Source: Steroidobacteraceae bacterium
Lineage (GTDB): Bacteria > Pseudomonadota > Gammaproteobacteria > Steroidobacterales > Steroidobacteraceae
Assembly: GCA_017853555.1 (NCBI GenBank)
Contig: JAFMJH010000018.1
Coordinates: forward strand, 1 to 37,661
Direction: 5' to 3'
DNA: 37,661 nt
Shown here: in pieces, positions 11,716 to 22,857 of the stretch
Numbering within the stretch: position 1 is the first letter of the stretch
Layout: each line of letters opens with the position of its first letter
Position numbers and translations under genes: made by a program
The notes under the pieces: generated by a model
Databases searched by the model: none
The model's input: only the letters and a program-made list of their open reading frames with translations
Told to the model about the DNA's origin: nothing

Positions 11716-12981
11716 TCAGGCGAGATTTTGCAGCATCGGCCGCGTGACGAGCGTGATGCCCGATTCGGTGCGGTGAAAGCGCGCGGCGTCGGCCTGCGCA
11801 TCCTCGCCGATCACCATGCCGGGCGGGATCACGCAGCCGCGGTCGATCACGGCGCGGCTCACCCGCGCGCCGCGACCGATCTGCACATCGGGCAGGACGA
11901 CGCTCCAGTCCGTATGGGCGTGCGAGTGCACGCGTACGCCCGAAAAAAGCACCGAACGCTCCGCATGTCCGGAGATGATGCAACCGCCGGCCACCAAAGA
12001 TTCAATCGCGATACCGCGACGATCGTCCTGGTTGTGCACGAATTTCGCCGGCGGCAGTTGCGGTTGATGGGTCCAGATCGGCCACCGATCGTCGTACAGA
12101 TCGAGCAACGGCAGTGTCGCCGTCAAATCGATGTTGGCATCCCAGTACGCGTCGATCGTGCCGACGTCGCGCCAATATGGTGCCGAGGCTTCGCGCGAGC
12201 CGACCGCGCTGACGTGGAAGCGGTGCGCACCGGCGTGACGGTTGCGCACCGCATGCGGAATGATGTCCTTGCCGAAATCGTGACTCGACGACGCGTCGGC
12301 GGCGTCGCGCTCGAGCTCGGCGAGCAGATAGTCGGTGTCAAAGATATACAGCCCCATGCTCGCCAGTGATCGCTCCGGATCATGCGCCATGGCCGGCGGA
12401 TCGTCGGGTTTTTCGACGAAATCCGTGATGAGCCCTTGGTCGTCGACCGCCATCACGCCGAAGGCGCGGGCCTCGTGACGCGGCACTTCGATGCAGGCAA
12501 CCGTGCAGGGCAGCCCGCGCTCGACGTGTTCGGCCAGTGCGAGCGCGTAATTCATTTTGTAAACGTGATCGCCCGCGAGCACGATCACGTATTTCGAGCG
12601 CACGGAACGGATGATTTCGGCGTTGTGGTGCACCGCATCCGCCGTGCCCTGATACCACACGTCCCAGTTCGGACGCTGATGGGCGGGCATCACCTCGATG
12701 AATTCGTTCAACTCGCCGCGCAGAAATCCCCAGCCGCGCTGAATATGGCGCATCAGGCTGTGACTGCGATATTGGGTCAACACGCCGACGCGGCGTATCC
12801 CGGAGTTGATGCAGTTGGACAACGCGAAGTCGACGATGCGGAATTTGCCGCCGAAATATACGGCCGGTTTTGCGCGCCGCTCGGTCAGTTGCAAAAGGCG
12901 ACTGCCACGGCCGCCGGCGAGCACCAACGCGAGAGCGCGCTTCGGCAGATCGATCCCGCTCGACAAGTCGATCGTTGACAC
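11716..12981 (-). CDS. glgC: Glucose-1-phosphate adenylyltransferase (ADP-glucose pyrophosphorylase)
   Basis: Makes ADP-glucose from ATP and glucose-1-phosphate, the committed step of glycogen synthesis. Motifs: ALVLAGGRGSRL (nucleotide-binding), AKPAVYFGGKFRIVDFALSN, IVLAGDHVYKMNY, FVEKPDDPP, a central SHDFGKDIIP and a C-terminal left-handed beta-helix with VIDRGCVIPPGMVIGEDA. I place the start at GTG 12981 (VSTIDLSS), giving 421 residues and about 18 residues before the LAGGRG loop, as in E. coli. GGGGGG precedes the GTG, and a minus-strand TATCAT (-10) at 13012-13017 would start transcription near 13004, downstream of the longer in-frame start at 13089. That longer start would also overlap glgB. 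Confidence 0.95.
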   Translation of the reverse strand: MSTIDLSSGIDLPKRALALVLAGGRGSRLLQLTERRAKPAVYFGGKFRIVDFALSNCINSGIRRVGVLTQYRSHSLMRHIQRGWGFLRGELNEFIEVMPAHQRPNWDVWYQGTADAVHHNAEIIRSVRSKYVIVLAGDHVYKMNYALALAEHVERGLPCTVACIEVPRHEARAFGVMAVDDQGLITDFVEKPDDPPAMAHDPERSLASMGLYIFDTDYLLAELERDAADASSSHDFGKDIIPHAVRNRHAGAHRFHVSAVGSREASAPYWRDVGTIDAYWDANIDLTATLPLLDLYDDRWPIWTHQPQLPPAKFVHNQDDRRGIAIESLVAGGCIISGHAERSVLFSGVRVHSHAHTDWSVVLPDVQIGRGARVSRAVIDRGCVIPPGMVIGEDAQADAARFHRTESGITLVTRPMLQNLA

Positions 12982-13066
12982 GTCGCGTCCCCCCGCCAGC
13001 CTCCGACCCTTATGATAGGCGCGCGCCGTCCGTCGGGTACGGTTTCTTGCGCTAGGGTGGATTGAT
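12982..13066. promoter_or_regulatory. Divergent glgC-glgB promoter region
   Basis: Eighty-five bases separate the two starts. A minus-strand -10-like TATCAT at 13012-13017 serves glgC. For glgB only weak matches are visible upstream of its ribosome site AGGGTGG (13054-13060). Both promoters must overlap or lie back to back, so coordinated regulation of glgC and the glgB operon is likely. Confidence 0.4.
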
Positions 13067-15277
13067 TTGAAGTCGGGTCGGCACAACAAACTCCTTGCAG
13101 GCCTCGCGGCCGCGGACTGCGCGGCGATCGTCGCAGGTCGGCATGGACAGCCGTTCGACGTGCTCGGGCCGCATTCCGACGGCGCCGACGGATGCTGGGT
13201 ACGCGTCTTTTTGCCCGGTGCGGCCGAGGTTCGCGCGGTCGATGCGGCGGGGGGCGCGATCGGCGAGGCCTTCGTGCTGCGCCATCACGAGGGCTTGTTC
13301 GAAGGACGACTGCCGCGCGCGGCCGCGCGTTCCTATCGTCTCGCGGTCCTCTGGCAGAGCGGAACGAGCGACACGATCCACGATCCCTACCGTTTCTTTT
13401 CGACCGTGACCGCCTTCGATCTTTGGTTGCTCGGGCAGGGTACCCATGCTCGACCGTACCAGGTTCTGGGCGCCGAGCCCTGCGAGCAAGACGACGTTGC
13501 AGGGACGCGCTTCACGGTGTGGGCGCCGCGCGCGCGCCGCGTATCGGTGGTCGGCGACTTCAATTTTTGGGATACGCGTCGGCATCCGATGCGCGCGCTC
13601 GGCACGTCCGGGTTTTGGGAGCTTTTCCTGCCCGGCGTCGGCGACGGCGCGTTGTACAAGTACGCGATCTTGTCCGGGGACGGTCGGGAGATCGAACCGA
13701 AAGCCGACCCTTACGCGCGTCGCGCCGAGCTGCGGCCCGGCACGGCGAGCATCGTGATGCGCTTGCCGCCCCCGGTGCCCTTCGTCGAGTCGCGCCGTGC
13801 AGCCAACGCGCTCGATCGACCCATGTCGGTCTACGAGGTGCATCTGGCGTCGTGGCAACGGCCTGCTGACGATGCGCACGGATTTTTGAGTTGGGATGAG
13901 TTGGGCGAGCGTCTCGCGCGCTACGTCGCCGAGCTCGGTTTCACGCATGTTGAACTGCTGCCCGTGAACGAGCATCCGTTCGACGGTTCGTGGGGTTATC
14001 AGCCGACCGCGATGTATGCGCCTACGGCACGCTTCGGCGATCCGGCCGGTTTCAGGCGGTTCGTGGCGCGTTTGCATGCGGCCGGTGTCGGCGTGATCGT
14101 CGATTGGGTGCCGGCCCATTTTCCGGCCGATGCGCATGGGCTGGCGCAATTCGACGGCGCGCCGTTGTACGAATACGCGGATCCGCGCGAAGGCGTGCAT
14201 CGCGATTGGCATACGCTGATCTACGATTTGCGGCGTCCGCAGGTGCGGAATTTTTTGATCGGCAGTGCGCTGTATTTCATCGAGCGATTCGGCGTCGACG
14301 GGTTGCGCGTCGATGCGGTCGCGTCGATGTTGTATCGCGATTACAGTCGCAGGCCCGGCGAGTGGTTGCCGAACGAACATGGCGGTCGGGAAAATCTCGA
14401 AGCGATCGGGTTCCTGCGCGAACTGAACACGTTGATCGGCACGACGTTTCCGGGTGCGATCATGATCGCCGAGGAGTCGACGGCATTTCCGCTGGTGTCG
14501 AAGCCGCCGTCGGTCGATGGTCTCGGATTCCATTACAAGTGGAACATCGGCTGGATGAACGACACGCTGCGTTACGTGTCGCGGCCGGTCGAGCATCGCG
14601 GCGCTCATCGCGAAGAGATCAGCTTCGGATTGATGTATACGCACAGCGAAAACTACGTGCTGCCGGTGTCGCACGACGAAGTGGTGCACGGCAAGCGATC
14701 TTTGCTCGGACGGATGCCGGGCTCGCGCGGCGAACAATTCGCGCATCTGCGCGCCTATCTGGGGTTCATGTATGCGCACCCGGGTCGCAAGCTGCTGTTC
14801 ATGGGCTGCGAGTTCGCGCAGCAACGCGAATGGAATCACGACGGGACTCTGGATTGGGATCTGCTCTCGGACGACGATCACGCCGGCGTGCAGTCGCTGG
14901 TGCGCGAACTGAATCTGCTGTTGCGCACGCAGCCGGCGTTGCATGCCTGGGACGATGAGCCGCGCGGATTCACGTGGCTGGACGTCGCGCAACAACATCC
15001 GGCCGTGTTCGCTTTTCTGCGGTCGGCACCGACGGGCGAGACCGCATTGGTCGTCGTGAATTTCGGCGCCGAAACGCTGCGCAATTACCAAGTCGGCGTC
15101 CCCCAGGCCGGGCCCTGGCGGATCGTCCTCGATACCGCAGGTGTCCCTGCGCGCCGGCAAAAGCGAGAGTTCGTTGCGCGTCGATCACCGGCCGGTGGTC
15201 AGGCCTTTTCGCTGGCGCTCGATTGCGGTCCGCTGCGAGCCATTTTTCTGCAACAGACGCCGTCCCAGGTCGCATAA
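13067..15277 (+). CDS. glgB: 1,4-alpha-glucan branching enzyme
   Basis: Introduces alpha-1,6 branches into glycogen; GH13 family with an N-terminal tandem CBM48-like region (about residues 1-220) and a (beta/alpha)8 catalytic domain. Catalytic residues are visible: nucleophile Asp416 in GVDGLRVDAVASMLYRDY, acid/base Glu469 in IMIAEES, and Asp537 in PVSHDEVVHGKRSL. The 736 residues fit the long GlgB type. The start is TTG 13067, with AGGGTGG six bases upstream; no ATG or GTG serves better. It is the first gene of a tight rightward operon: glucosidase after 50 bases, SDR after 37, MFS after 16. Confidence 0.96.
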   Translation: MKSGRHNKLLAGLAAADCAAIVAGRHGQPFDVLGPHSDGADGCWVRVFLPGAAEVRAVDAAGGAIGEAFVLRHHEGLFEGRLPRAAARSYRLAVLWQSGTSDTIHDPYRFFSTVTAFDLWLLGQGTHARPYQVLGAEPCEQDDVAGTRFTVWAPRARRVSVVGDFNFWDTRRHPMRALGTSGFWELFLPGVGDGALYKYAILSGDGREIEPKADPYARRAELRPGTASIVMRLPPPVPFVESRRAANALDRPMSVYEVHLASWQRPADDAHGFLSWDELGERLARYVAELGFTHVELLPVNEHPFDGSWGYQPTAMYAPTARFGDPAGFRRFVARLHAAGVGVIVDWVPAHFPADAHGLAQFDGAPLYEYADPREGVHRDWHTLIYDLRRPQVRNFLIGSALYFIERFGVDGLRVDAVASMLYRDYSRRPGEWLPNEHGGRENLEAIGFLRELNTLIGTTFPGAIMIAEESTAFPLVSKPPSVDGLGFHYKWNIGWMNDTLRYVSRPVEHRGAHREEISFGLMYTHSENYVLPVSHDEVVHGKRSLLGRMPGSRGEQFAHLRAYLGFMYAHPGRKLLFMGCEFAQQREWNHDGTLDWDLLSDDDHAGVQSLVRELNLLLRTQPALHAWDDEPRGFTWLDVAQQHPAVFAFLRSAPTGETALVVVNFGAETLRNYQVGVPQAGPWRIVLDTAGVPARRQKREFVARRSPAGGQAFSLALDCGPLRAIFLQQTPSQVA

Positions 15278-15327
15278 ACCCAACCTAGCCCTGCTAGGAT
15301 CAGTCCCGAGCCTTAAGGGGAGGGGAC

Positions 15328-17997
<2,670 letters not shown>

Positions 17998-18034
17998 CGG
18001 TGCGCATGCCGAACGCAATCAACAGGAGGGTCTC

Positions 18035-18841
18035 ATGTCATATCAACCTTTGAAGGGCCAAACGGCCCTGGTCACCGGCGCGAGTTCCGGTATCGGTGCG
18101 GGTGTTGCGCTCGCGCTCGCGGCCGCCGGTGCGGACGTGGTGGTCAATTACGCCTCGAATTCGGCGGCTGCCGACGAAATCGCCGGCAAGATCGTCGCCG
18201 GCGGCACGCGCGCGCTGGCCATCAAGGCCGATGCGGGCGACGAAACGCAGGTCGAGGCGATGTTCGATCAGATGATCGCGGCGTGGGGTCGTTGCGATAT
18301 TCTGGTCAACAACGCGGGCCTGCAGCAGGACGCGGCGTTCACGGACATGACGCTTGCGCAATGGAACCGGGTCATCAACACCAATCTGACGGGCATGTTT
18401 CTGTGTTCGCGACGCGCAGTCAAAGAAATGTTGCGCGTCGGGCCGCGTCCCGGCGTGTCGGCCGCGACCGGCAAGATCGTGTGCATGTCTTCGGTGCACG
18501 AAATCATCCCGTGGGCAGGGCACGTGAACTACGCCGCTTCGAAGGGCGGCGTGAAACTGTTCATGCAGAGTCTTTCGCAGGAACTTGCGCCGCAGAAGAT
18601 CCGCGTGAACTCGATCGGTCCGGGCGCGATCCAGACGCCGATCAACCGGGCCGCGTGGGATACGCCCGAGGCACTCGAGAAGTTGCTCGAGTTGATTCCG
18701 TACGGCCGCATCGGCCAACCGGCCGACATCGGCAAGGCTGCGGTTTGGCTCGCGTCGGACGATTCGGACTACGTGAACGGCCAGACGATCTTCGTTTGCG
18801 GCGGCATGACGCTCTATCCGGAGTTCGCCGACGGCGGTTGA
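18035..18841 (+). CDS. SDR-family glucose 1-dehydrogenase-like oxidoreductase
   Basis: Classical short-chain dehydrogenase of 268 residues. It has the cofactor loop TGASSGIG at 14-21, NNAG after the fourth strand, catalytic Ser153, Tyr166 and Lys170 (NYAASKGG), and RVNSIGPGAIQTPIN. The C-terminal segment GGMTLYPEF closely resembles that of Bacillus glucose 1-dehydrogenases, as does IPYGRIGQPADIGKAAVWLAS. The predicted reaction is beta-D-glucose to gluconolactone with NAD(P). Because SDR substrate calls by eye are fragile, related sugar or polyol specificity stays possible. AGGAGGG lies before ATG 18035. Its position directly after a glucosidase fits oxidation of the released glucose. Confidence 0.8.
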   Translation: MSYQPLKGQTALVTGASSGIGAGVALALAAAGADVVVNYASNSAAADEIAGKIVAGGTRALAIKADAGDETQVEAMFDQMIAAWGRCDILVNNAGLQQDAAFTDMTLAQWNRVINTNLTGMFLCSRRAVKEMLRVGPRPGVSAATGKIVCMSSVHEIIPWAGHVNYAASKGGVKLFMQSLSQELAPQKIRVNSIGPGAIQTPINRAAWDTPEALEKLLELIPYGRIGQPADIGKAAVWLASDDSDYVNGQTIFVCGGMTLYPEFADGG

Positions 18842-18857
18842 TCCCGAGGGGCAGCCG

Positions 18858-20036
18858 ATGAGTGCACGCCGGATTCCTGCCGGCATCTGGGTGCTCGGCT
18901 TCGTCAGCATGCTCATGGACATCTCTTCGGAGATGATCCATGGGCTGCTGCCGATGTTCATGATGACGACGTTGGGCGCGAGCGCCTTGCTCGTCGGTTT
19001 GCTCGAAGGACTCGCCGAATCGACGGCGCTGATCGTCAAAGTATTCTCCGGCGTCCTGAGCGATGCCATCGGACGCCGCAAGCCGCTCGCGGTGTTCGGT
19101 TACGGTCTCGGCGCCGCGACCAAGCCGCTGTTCGCCATCGCCACGGGGCCCGCACTCGTTTTCACCGCACGCTTGCTCGATCGAGTCGGCAAAGGCGTGC
19201 GCGGTGCGCCGCGCGATGCGCTGGTCGCCGATCTTGCGCCGGCGGAGTTGCGCGGTGCGGCATTCGGTTTGCGACAATCGCTCGATACGGTCGGTGCATT
19301 TCTCGGGCCGTTCCTGGCCGTCGCGTTGATGCTGCTCACCGCCGACGATTTCCGCGTCGTGTTCTGGGTCGCGGTGATTCCGGCGGTGCTCGCGGTGGCG
19401 CTGCTCGTGATGGGGGTGCGTGAACCCGTCACCGCGACCGGTGTGCCGCGCATCAATCCGCTCGCGCGCGCCAATCTGCAGCGCCTGAGTCCCGCATTGC
19501 GGCAAGTCGTGATGCTTGGCGCGGTCGTGTCGCTGGCGCGGTTCAGTGAAGCGTTTCTCGTGTTGCGCGCTCAATCGACGGGGATCGCGATGGCGTTCGT
19601 GCCGCTCGTGATGGTGGGCATGAACATCGTCTATGCAGCCTGCGCCTATCCGTTCGGCAAGTGGTCCGATCGGATGTCATCGCGCAGCTTGCTAGCCGGC
19701 AGTCTCGTGTTTTTGATCGTCGCCGATGTCGTGTTGGCGCTTGCGCGCGGACCGCTTTGGATCGCAGGCGGCGTGTTGTTCTGGGGCTTGCACATGGCCA
19801 TGTCGCAAGGTTTGCTCGCCCGCATGGTTGCCGACCATGCACCGGCCGATTTGCGCGGCACGGCTTTCGGCGTTTTCAACCTCGCGTGCGGCATCGCCTT
19901 GCTGCTGGCGAGCGTGCTCGCCGGGTTTCTTTGGGAAGCATACGGTCCGGCGGCGACCTTCTGGATCGGCGCCGCACTCGCGACCCTCGCGCTCGCGCTG
20001 ACGTTGCGGCGCGAAGCCGTGATCAGCGTCGCCTAG
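18858..20036 (+). CDS. Major facilitator superfamily transporter
   Basis: A 392-residue inner-membrane transporter with about twelve hydrophobic segments. The loop GVLSDAIGRRKPLAVFGYG matches the MFS A-motif between TM2 and TM3, and RVGKGVRGAPRDALVAD is a conserved cytoplasmic loop of one bacterial MFS subgroup whose substrates are mostly unassigned. GAGGGGCAG precedes ATG 18858, 16 bases after the SDR stop, so it is probably the last gene of the glgB operon. It might move a sugar or sugar acid made by its neighbours, but nothing in the sequence proves this. Its stop overlaps the stop of the opposite gene in a CTAG tetranucleotide. Confidence 0.85.
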   Translation: MSARRIPAGIWVLGFVSMLMDISSEMIHGLLPMFMMTTLGASALLVGLLEGLAESTALIVKVFSGVLSDAIGRRKPLAVFGYGLGAATKPLFAIATGPALVFTARLLDRVGKGVRGAPRDALVADLAPAELRGAAFGLRQSLDTVGAFLGPFLAVALMLLTADDFRVVFWVAVIPAVLAVALLVMGVREPVTATGVPRINPLARANLQRLSPALRQVVMLGAVVSLARFSEAFLVLRAQSTGIAMAFVPLVMVGMNIVYAACAYPFGKWSDRMSSRSLLAGSLVFLIVADVVLALARGPLWIAGGVLFWGLHMAMSQGLLARMVADHAPADLRGTAFGVFNLACGIALLLASVLAGFLWEAYGPAATFWIGAALATLALALTLRREAVISVA

Positions 20037-20731
20037 ATCAGCTTGACCGTCACCTTGCCGTCGGCGCCGATGTCCGACACGTCGATCGGTACGCCCATCG
20101 ATTCGGCATAGCCTAGCAAGCGCGGCTTCAGCCAGATGGCGTGCAACTCGTCGTCGGTCAGATCGAACTGTCCGATCCGGCGCGAGATGTCGAGTACGTG
20201 CTTGAACGGAAACGTGAACCGGCGTTGGCCCGGCGTGCTCTCGAGATCGAGACACAGTTGGTACAGGCAGGCCGTGCGCTCGAAGATCGCGACCAGCGCG
20301 ATTTCCTTTTCGCCGGATTTTTCGATCATGCCCTTCATGCGTTGCAGCATGGGTTGCATGGTCTTGATGTCGTGCTCGACGTATTGCTGTGCGAGTCCGT
20401 GATTCTTCGCGAACTGCACCGAGTTCAGATGCATCTTCACCAGCGCATCGTTCATCTCGTGCTGATAGGGGATGTTGTCTTTGAGCGTGCGAATCGCAAG
20501 CGCGACCGCTTGACCGAGCGTCGCTTCACGACCTTCGAAGCCGCTGCTGGTGGCAAGTGCTGCGGCCATGCTGCCGCCGCCCGCGCCCGGCGGTCCGCCG
20601 CCGGCCATCATCGCGCGTACCCAAGGCGGCGGGCCGCCACCCGCACCGGGCGCACCGCCCGCACCCGACATCATTTTTTTCATCGCCCAAGCGATGAACT
20701 TTGCTTTCAGACCACCGTTCGACTGTGACAT
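20033..20731 (-). CDS. Unrecognised protein with Gly/Pro-rich N-terminal linker
   Basis: A 232-residue protein I do not recognise. It opens with a short basic amphipathic helix (KAKFIAWAMKKMM), then a low-complexity Gly/Ala/Pro segment at about residues 22-55 with GAGGAPGAGGGPPPW and GGGPPGAGGG repeats. A folded alpha/beta-looking domain follows, with FAKNHGLAQQYVEHDI, TPGQRRFTFPFKHVLDISRRIG and a C-terminal VSDIGADGKVTVKLI. There is no signal peptide. The start is well supported by GGAGGGG five bases before ATG 20731. TATAAC at 20760-20765 is a candidate minus-strand -10. It is monocistronic, divergent from the Kef antiporter and tail-to-tail with the MFS gene. Confidence 0.8.
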   Translation of the reverse strand: MSQSNGGLKAKFIAWAMKKMMSGAGGAPGAGGGPPPWVRAMMAGGGPPGAGGGSMAAALATSSGFEGREATLGQAVALAIRTLKDNIPYQHEMNDALVKMHLNSVQFAKNHGLAQQYVEHDIKTMQPMLQRMKGMIEKSGEKEIALVAIFERTACLYQLCLDLESTPGQRRFTFPFKHVLDISRRIGQFDLTDDELHAIWLKPRLLGYAESMGVPIDVSDIGADGKVTVKLI

Positions 20732-20846
20732 TGCACCCCTCCGCTCGCGGCAGTCACAGGTTATACCCCGACCGTCGTCGTCGCGACGCAAAGAAAGGCG
20801 TGCGCAACCGTATACTGGACCTCCGATTCGCGATGGATGCGGCCGA
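20732..20846. promoter_or_regulatory. Divergent promoter region with two -10-like boxes
   Basis: TATACT at 20811-20816 (plus) lies about 30 bases before the Kef start. TATAAC (minus strand, 20760-20765) lies about 30 bases before the opposite gene. Good -35 boxes at optimal spacing are not obvious for either, so these are candidates only. Confidence 0.4.
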
Positions 20847-22823
20847 ATGACCGAAGATCCGCTTGCCCTGGTGCTGGTGCTGCTCGCCGCCGCGGTGCTC
20901 GTCGTGACGCTCGCGCGGCGCGTCAATCTGCCCGCCATACTCGGCTATCTGGCCGTCGGCACCGCGCTCGGGCCGTATGCCTTGGGCGCAGTCGCCAGTA
21001 CCGAGACCACCGAGCTGCTGTCGGAACTCGGGGTGGTGTTCCTGTTGTTCACGCTGGGGCTCGAGTTCTCCTGGCCGCGGATGGTTGCGATGCGGCGCGA
21101 CGTGTTCGGCCTCGGTACGGGGCAGGTGCTTGCGACGTCGCTGCTCGTGATGCTGATCGCCGTCGCGGCAGGCACGGCCTGGCTGCCCGCAATCGCGGTA
21201 GGTGGCGCGATCGCGATGAGTTCGACAGCGATCATATTGCAGCAGCTGACCGAGCAATCCGAAATCAACCGCACCCACGGCCGCGTGGCCTTCGGCGTGT
21301 TGCTGTTCCAGGACTTGGCGTTCGTGCCCTTTCTGGTGCTTGCCGGTGCATTGACGGCGGGCGACATGCAGTTCTCGCTGGCACGCATTGCGGCATCGGT
21401 CGGTGCCGGCGTGTTCGCGGTGGGCATCGTCGTTTTTGCCGGTCGGTTTCTGCTGCGGCCTTTGTTGTATGAAATCGCGCACAGCCAATTGCGCGAGCTG
21501 TTCACGCTCGCGGTGCTGCTGGTCGCGCTCGGTGCCGCGTGGATATCCCACGCCGCCGGGGTCTCGATGGCCACGGGAGCGTTTCTGGCCGGCATGATGC
21601 TGGCCGAAACCGAATACCGTCACCAAGTCGAATCGGTGATCAGGCCCTTCCGCGACATTCTGCTCGGGCTGTTTTTCGTCTCCGTCGGCATGCTGCTCGA
21701 TATCGCGGTACTGATCCGCGAGTTTTGGTTGGTGCTGACATTGCTGGCGGGCACGACGCTCGTCAAAGCGGCGACGATGGCGTGCGTCGCGCGCGTGTCG
21801 GGTTTGCCGCCGTTCAAGGCGGTGCGCAGCGGCATCGTGCTCGCCGCCGGCGGCGAATTCGGGATCGCGATTCTCACGATCCTCATCCAGGGGCGCATCC
21901 TGGATCCGGAGTTCGCGCAACCTTTGCTCGTGGCGGTGGTGCTCAGCATGGTGGCGAGCCCGTTCCTGTTGCGCAACAACCGGCGAATCGCACGCTGGGT
22001 GCTGCGCGAACAAGGACCGGGCGGCGGCGTCACCGAGACCATCAAAGATTTCGCGGTGGATGCCGCAGATCGCGAGCACGTGATTCTGTGCGGCTTCGGG
22101 CGCGTCGGCCAGAACATGGGCCGCGTGCTGGTCGAGCAGGGCCATGAATACGTGGCCATCGATCTCGATCCCGCCCGCGTTCGTGCGGCCCGCAGCGCGG
22201 GATTGCCCGTGATCTTCGGCGACTCGTCGGACGAAGAAGTGTTGCAAAAGGTGGGTGTCGGGCAGGCGAGCGTGGTCGTGATCACGTTTGCCGATCCGGC
22301 GACATCCATCGGGATCGTACGCGCCGTGCGCGCGCAACGTCCCGACGTGCCGGTGCTGGTGCGCACCCAGGACGACGCGCGGCTCGCGGATCTGATGGCG
22401 GCGGGTGCGACCGAAGTCGTTCCCGAAACGTTCGAGGCGAGCATCATGCTGGTTGCGCACGCCTTGCTGTTGCTCGATCAGCCCATGTCGCGCGTGATGC
22501 GCATGGCCAGCGGCATCCGGCGCGAGCGTTACGCCGCGTTGCGCGGATTGTTGCGGGGTGACAGCGACCTGCCGTCGGGCGAGGACGAGTTCACCGAAGA
22601 ATTGCAGACCATCGTGCTGCCGCCGGGCGCCTGGGCGGTCGGTCGATCGCTGGCCGAAGTGCGTGCGCACGGTGCGAAAGTCGCGTTCACGGCGATCCGG
22701 CGTGCGGGGATCGTCGGTCGCGAGCCCGGTATCGAGACGATCTTCCGCGAGGGTGACGCCGTGATCGTATTCGGAACGCCAGAAGCGCTTGAGCATGCCG
22801 AGGCCGTGTTGCTCGTCGGCTGA
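20847..22823 (+). CDS. Kef-type monovalent cation:proton antiporter with RCK domains
   Basis: CPA2-family inner-membrane antiporter of 658 residues. About 12 hydrophobic segments span residues 5-390. Next comes a TrkA-N/RCK-N nucleotide-binding domain with GFGRVGQNMG at 416-425 and AIDLDPARVRAA, and last a TrkA-C domain (about 575-658). The Asp-bearing LLFQDLAFVPFL and AGGEFGIAILTI match CPA2 core helices. KefB, KefC and YbaL share this layout; K+ efflux is the default prediction. Glutathione gating cannot be judged. I chose ATG 20847 (MTEDPLAL). The frame is open to 20550, but that extension is the antisense of a Gly/Pro-rich coding stretch and lacks a plausible start. Confidence 0.93.
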   Translation: MTEDPLALVLVLLAAAVLVVTLARRVNLPAILGYLAVGTALGPYALGAVASTETTELLSELGVVFLLFTLGLEFSWPRMVAMRRDVFGLGTGQVLATSLLVMLIAVAAGTAWLPAIAVGGAIAMSSTAIILQQLTEQSEINRTHGRVAFGVLLFQDLAFVPFLVLAGALTAGDMQFSLARIAASVGAGVFAVGIVVFAGRFLLRPLLYEIAHSQLRELFTLAVLLVALGAAWISHAAGVSMATGAFLAGMMLAETEYRHQVESVIRPFRDILLGLFFVSVGMLLDIAVLIREFWLVLTLLAGTTLVKAATMACVARVSGLPPFKAVRSGIVLAAGGEFGIAILTILIQGRILDPEFAQPLLVAVVLSMVASPFLLRNNRRIARWVLREQGPGGGVTETIKDFAVDAADREHVILCGFGRVGQNMGRVLVEQGHEYVAIDLDPARVRAARSAGLPVIFGDSSDEEVLQKVGVGQASVVVITFADPATSIGIVRAVRAQRPDVPVLVRTQDDARLADLMAAGATEVVPETFEASIMLVAHALLLLDQPMSRVMRMASGIRRERYAALRGLLRGDSDLPSGEDEFTEELQTIVLPPGAWAVGRSLAEVRAHGAKVAFTAIRRAGIVGREPGIETIFREGDAVIVFGTPEALEHAEAVLLVG

Positions 22824-22829
22824 GCAAAT

Positions 22830-22845
22830 CCGGCCTTGCGGCCGG
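22830..22845. terminator. GC hairpin after the Kef antiporter gene
   Basis: CCGGCC-TTGC-GGCCGG forms a perfect 6-bp stem seven bases after the stop codon. There is no T-tract on either side, so it is a weak or Rho-assisted terminator at best. It shares the core GGCCTTGCGGCC with the strong terminator at 2147-2174. Confidence 0.4.
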
Positions 22846-22857
22846 TGCGATCGAAAA

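Noticed and set aside
12982-13089. N-terminal extension of GlgC by 36 residues
   Set aside because: It would overlap glgB, lies upstream of the likely -10 box, and has no counterpart in the family.
13052-15160. Open frame of 702 codons antisense to glgB
   Set aside because: Shadow of a fully motif-supported branching enzyme; no ribosome site and no recognisable domain.
20550-20846. N-terminal extension of the Kef antiporter by 99 residues
   Set aside because: The Pro/Ala-rich sequence is the antisense of the Gly/Pro-rich protein's codons, and the first membrane helix begins right after ATG 20847.
20754-22796. Open frame of 680 codons antisense to the Kef antiporter
   Set aside because: Highly charged His/Gln/Arg composition typical of antisense frames in GC-rich DNA.
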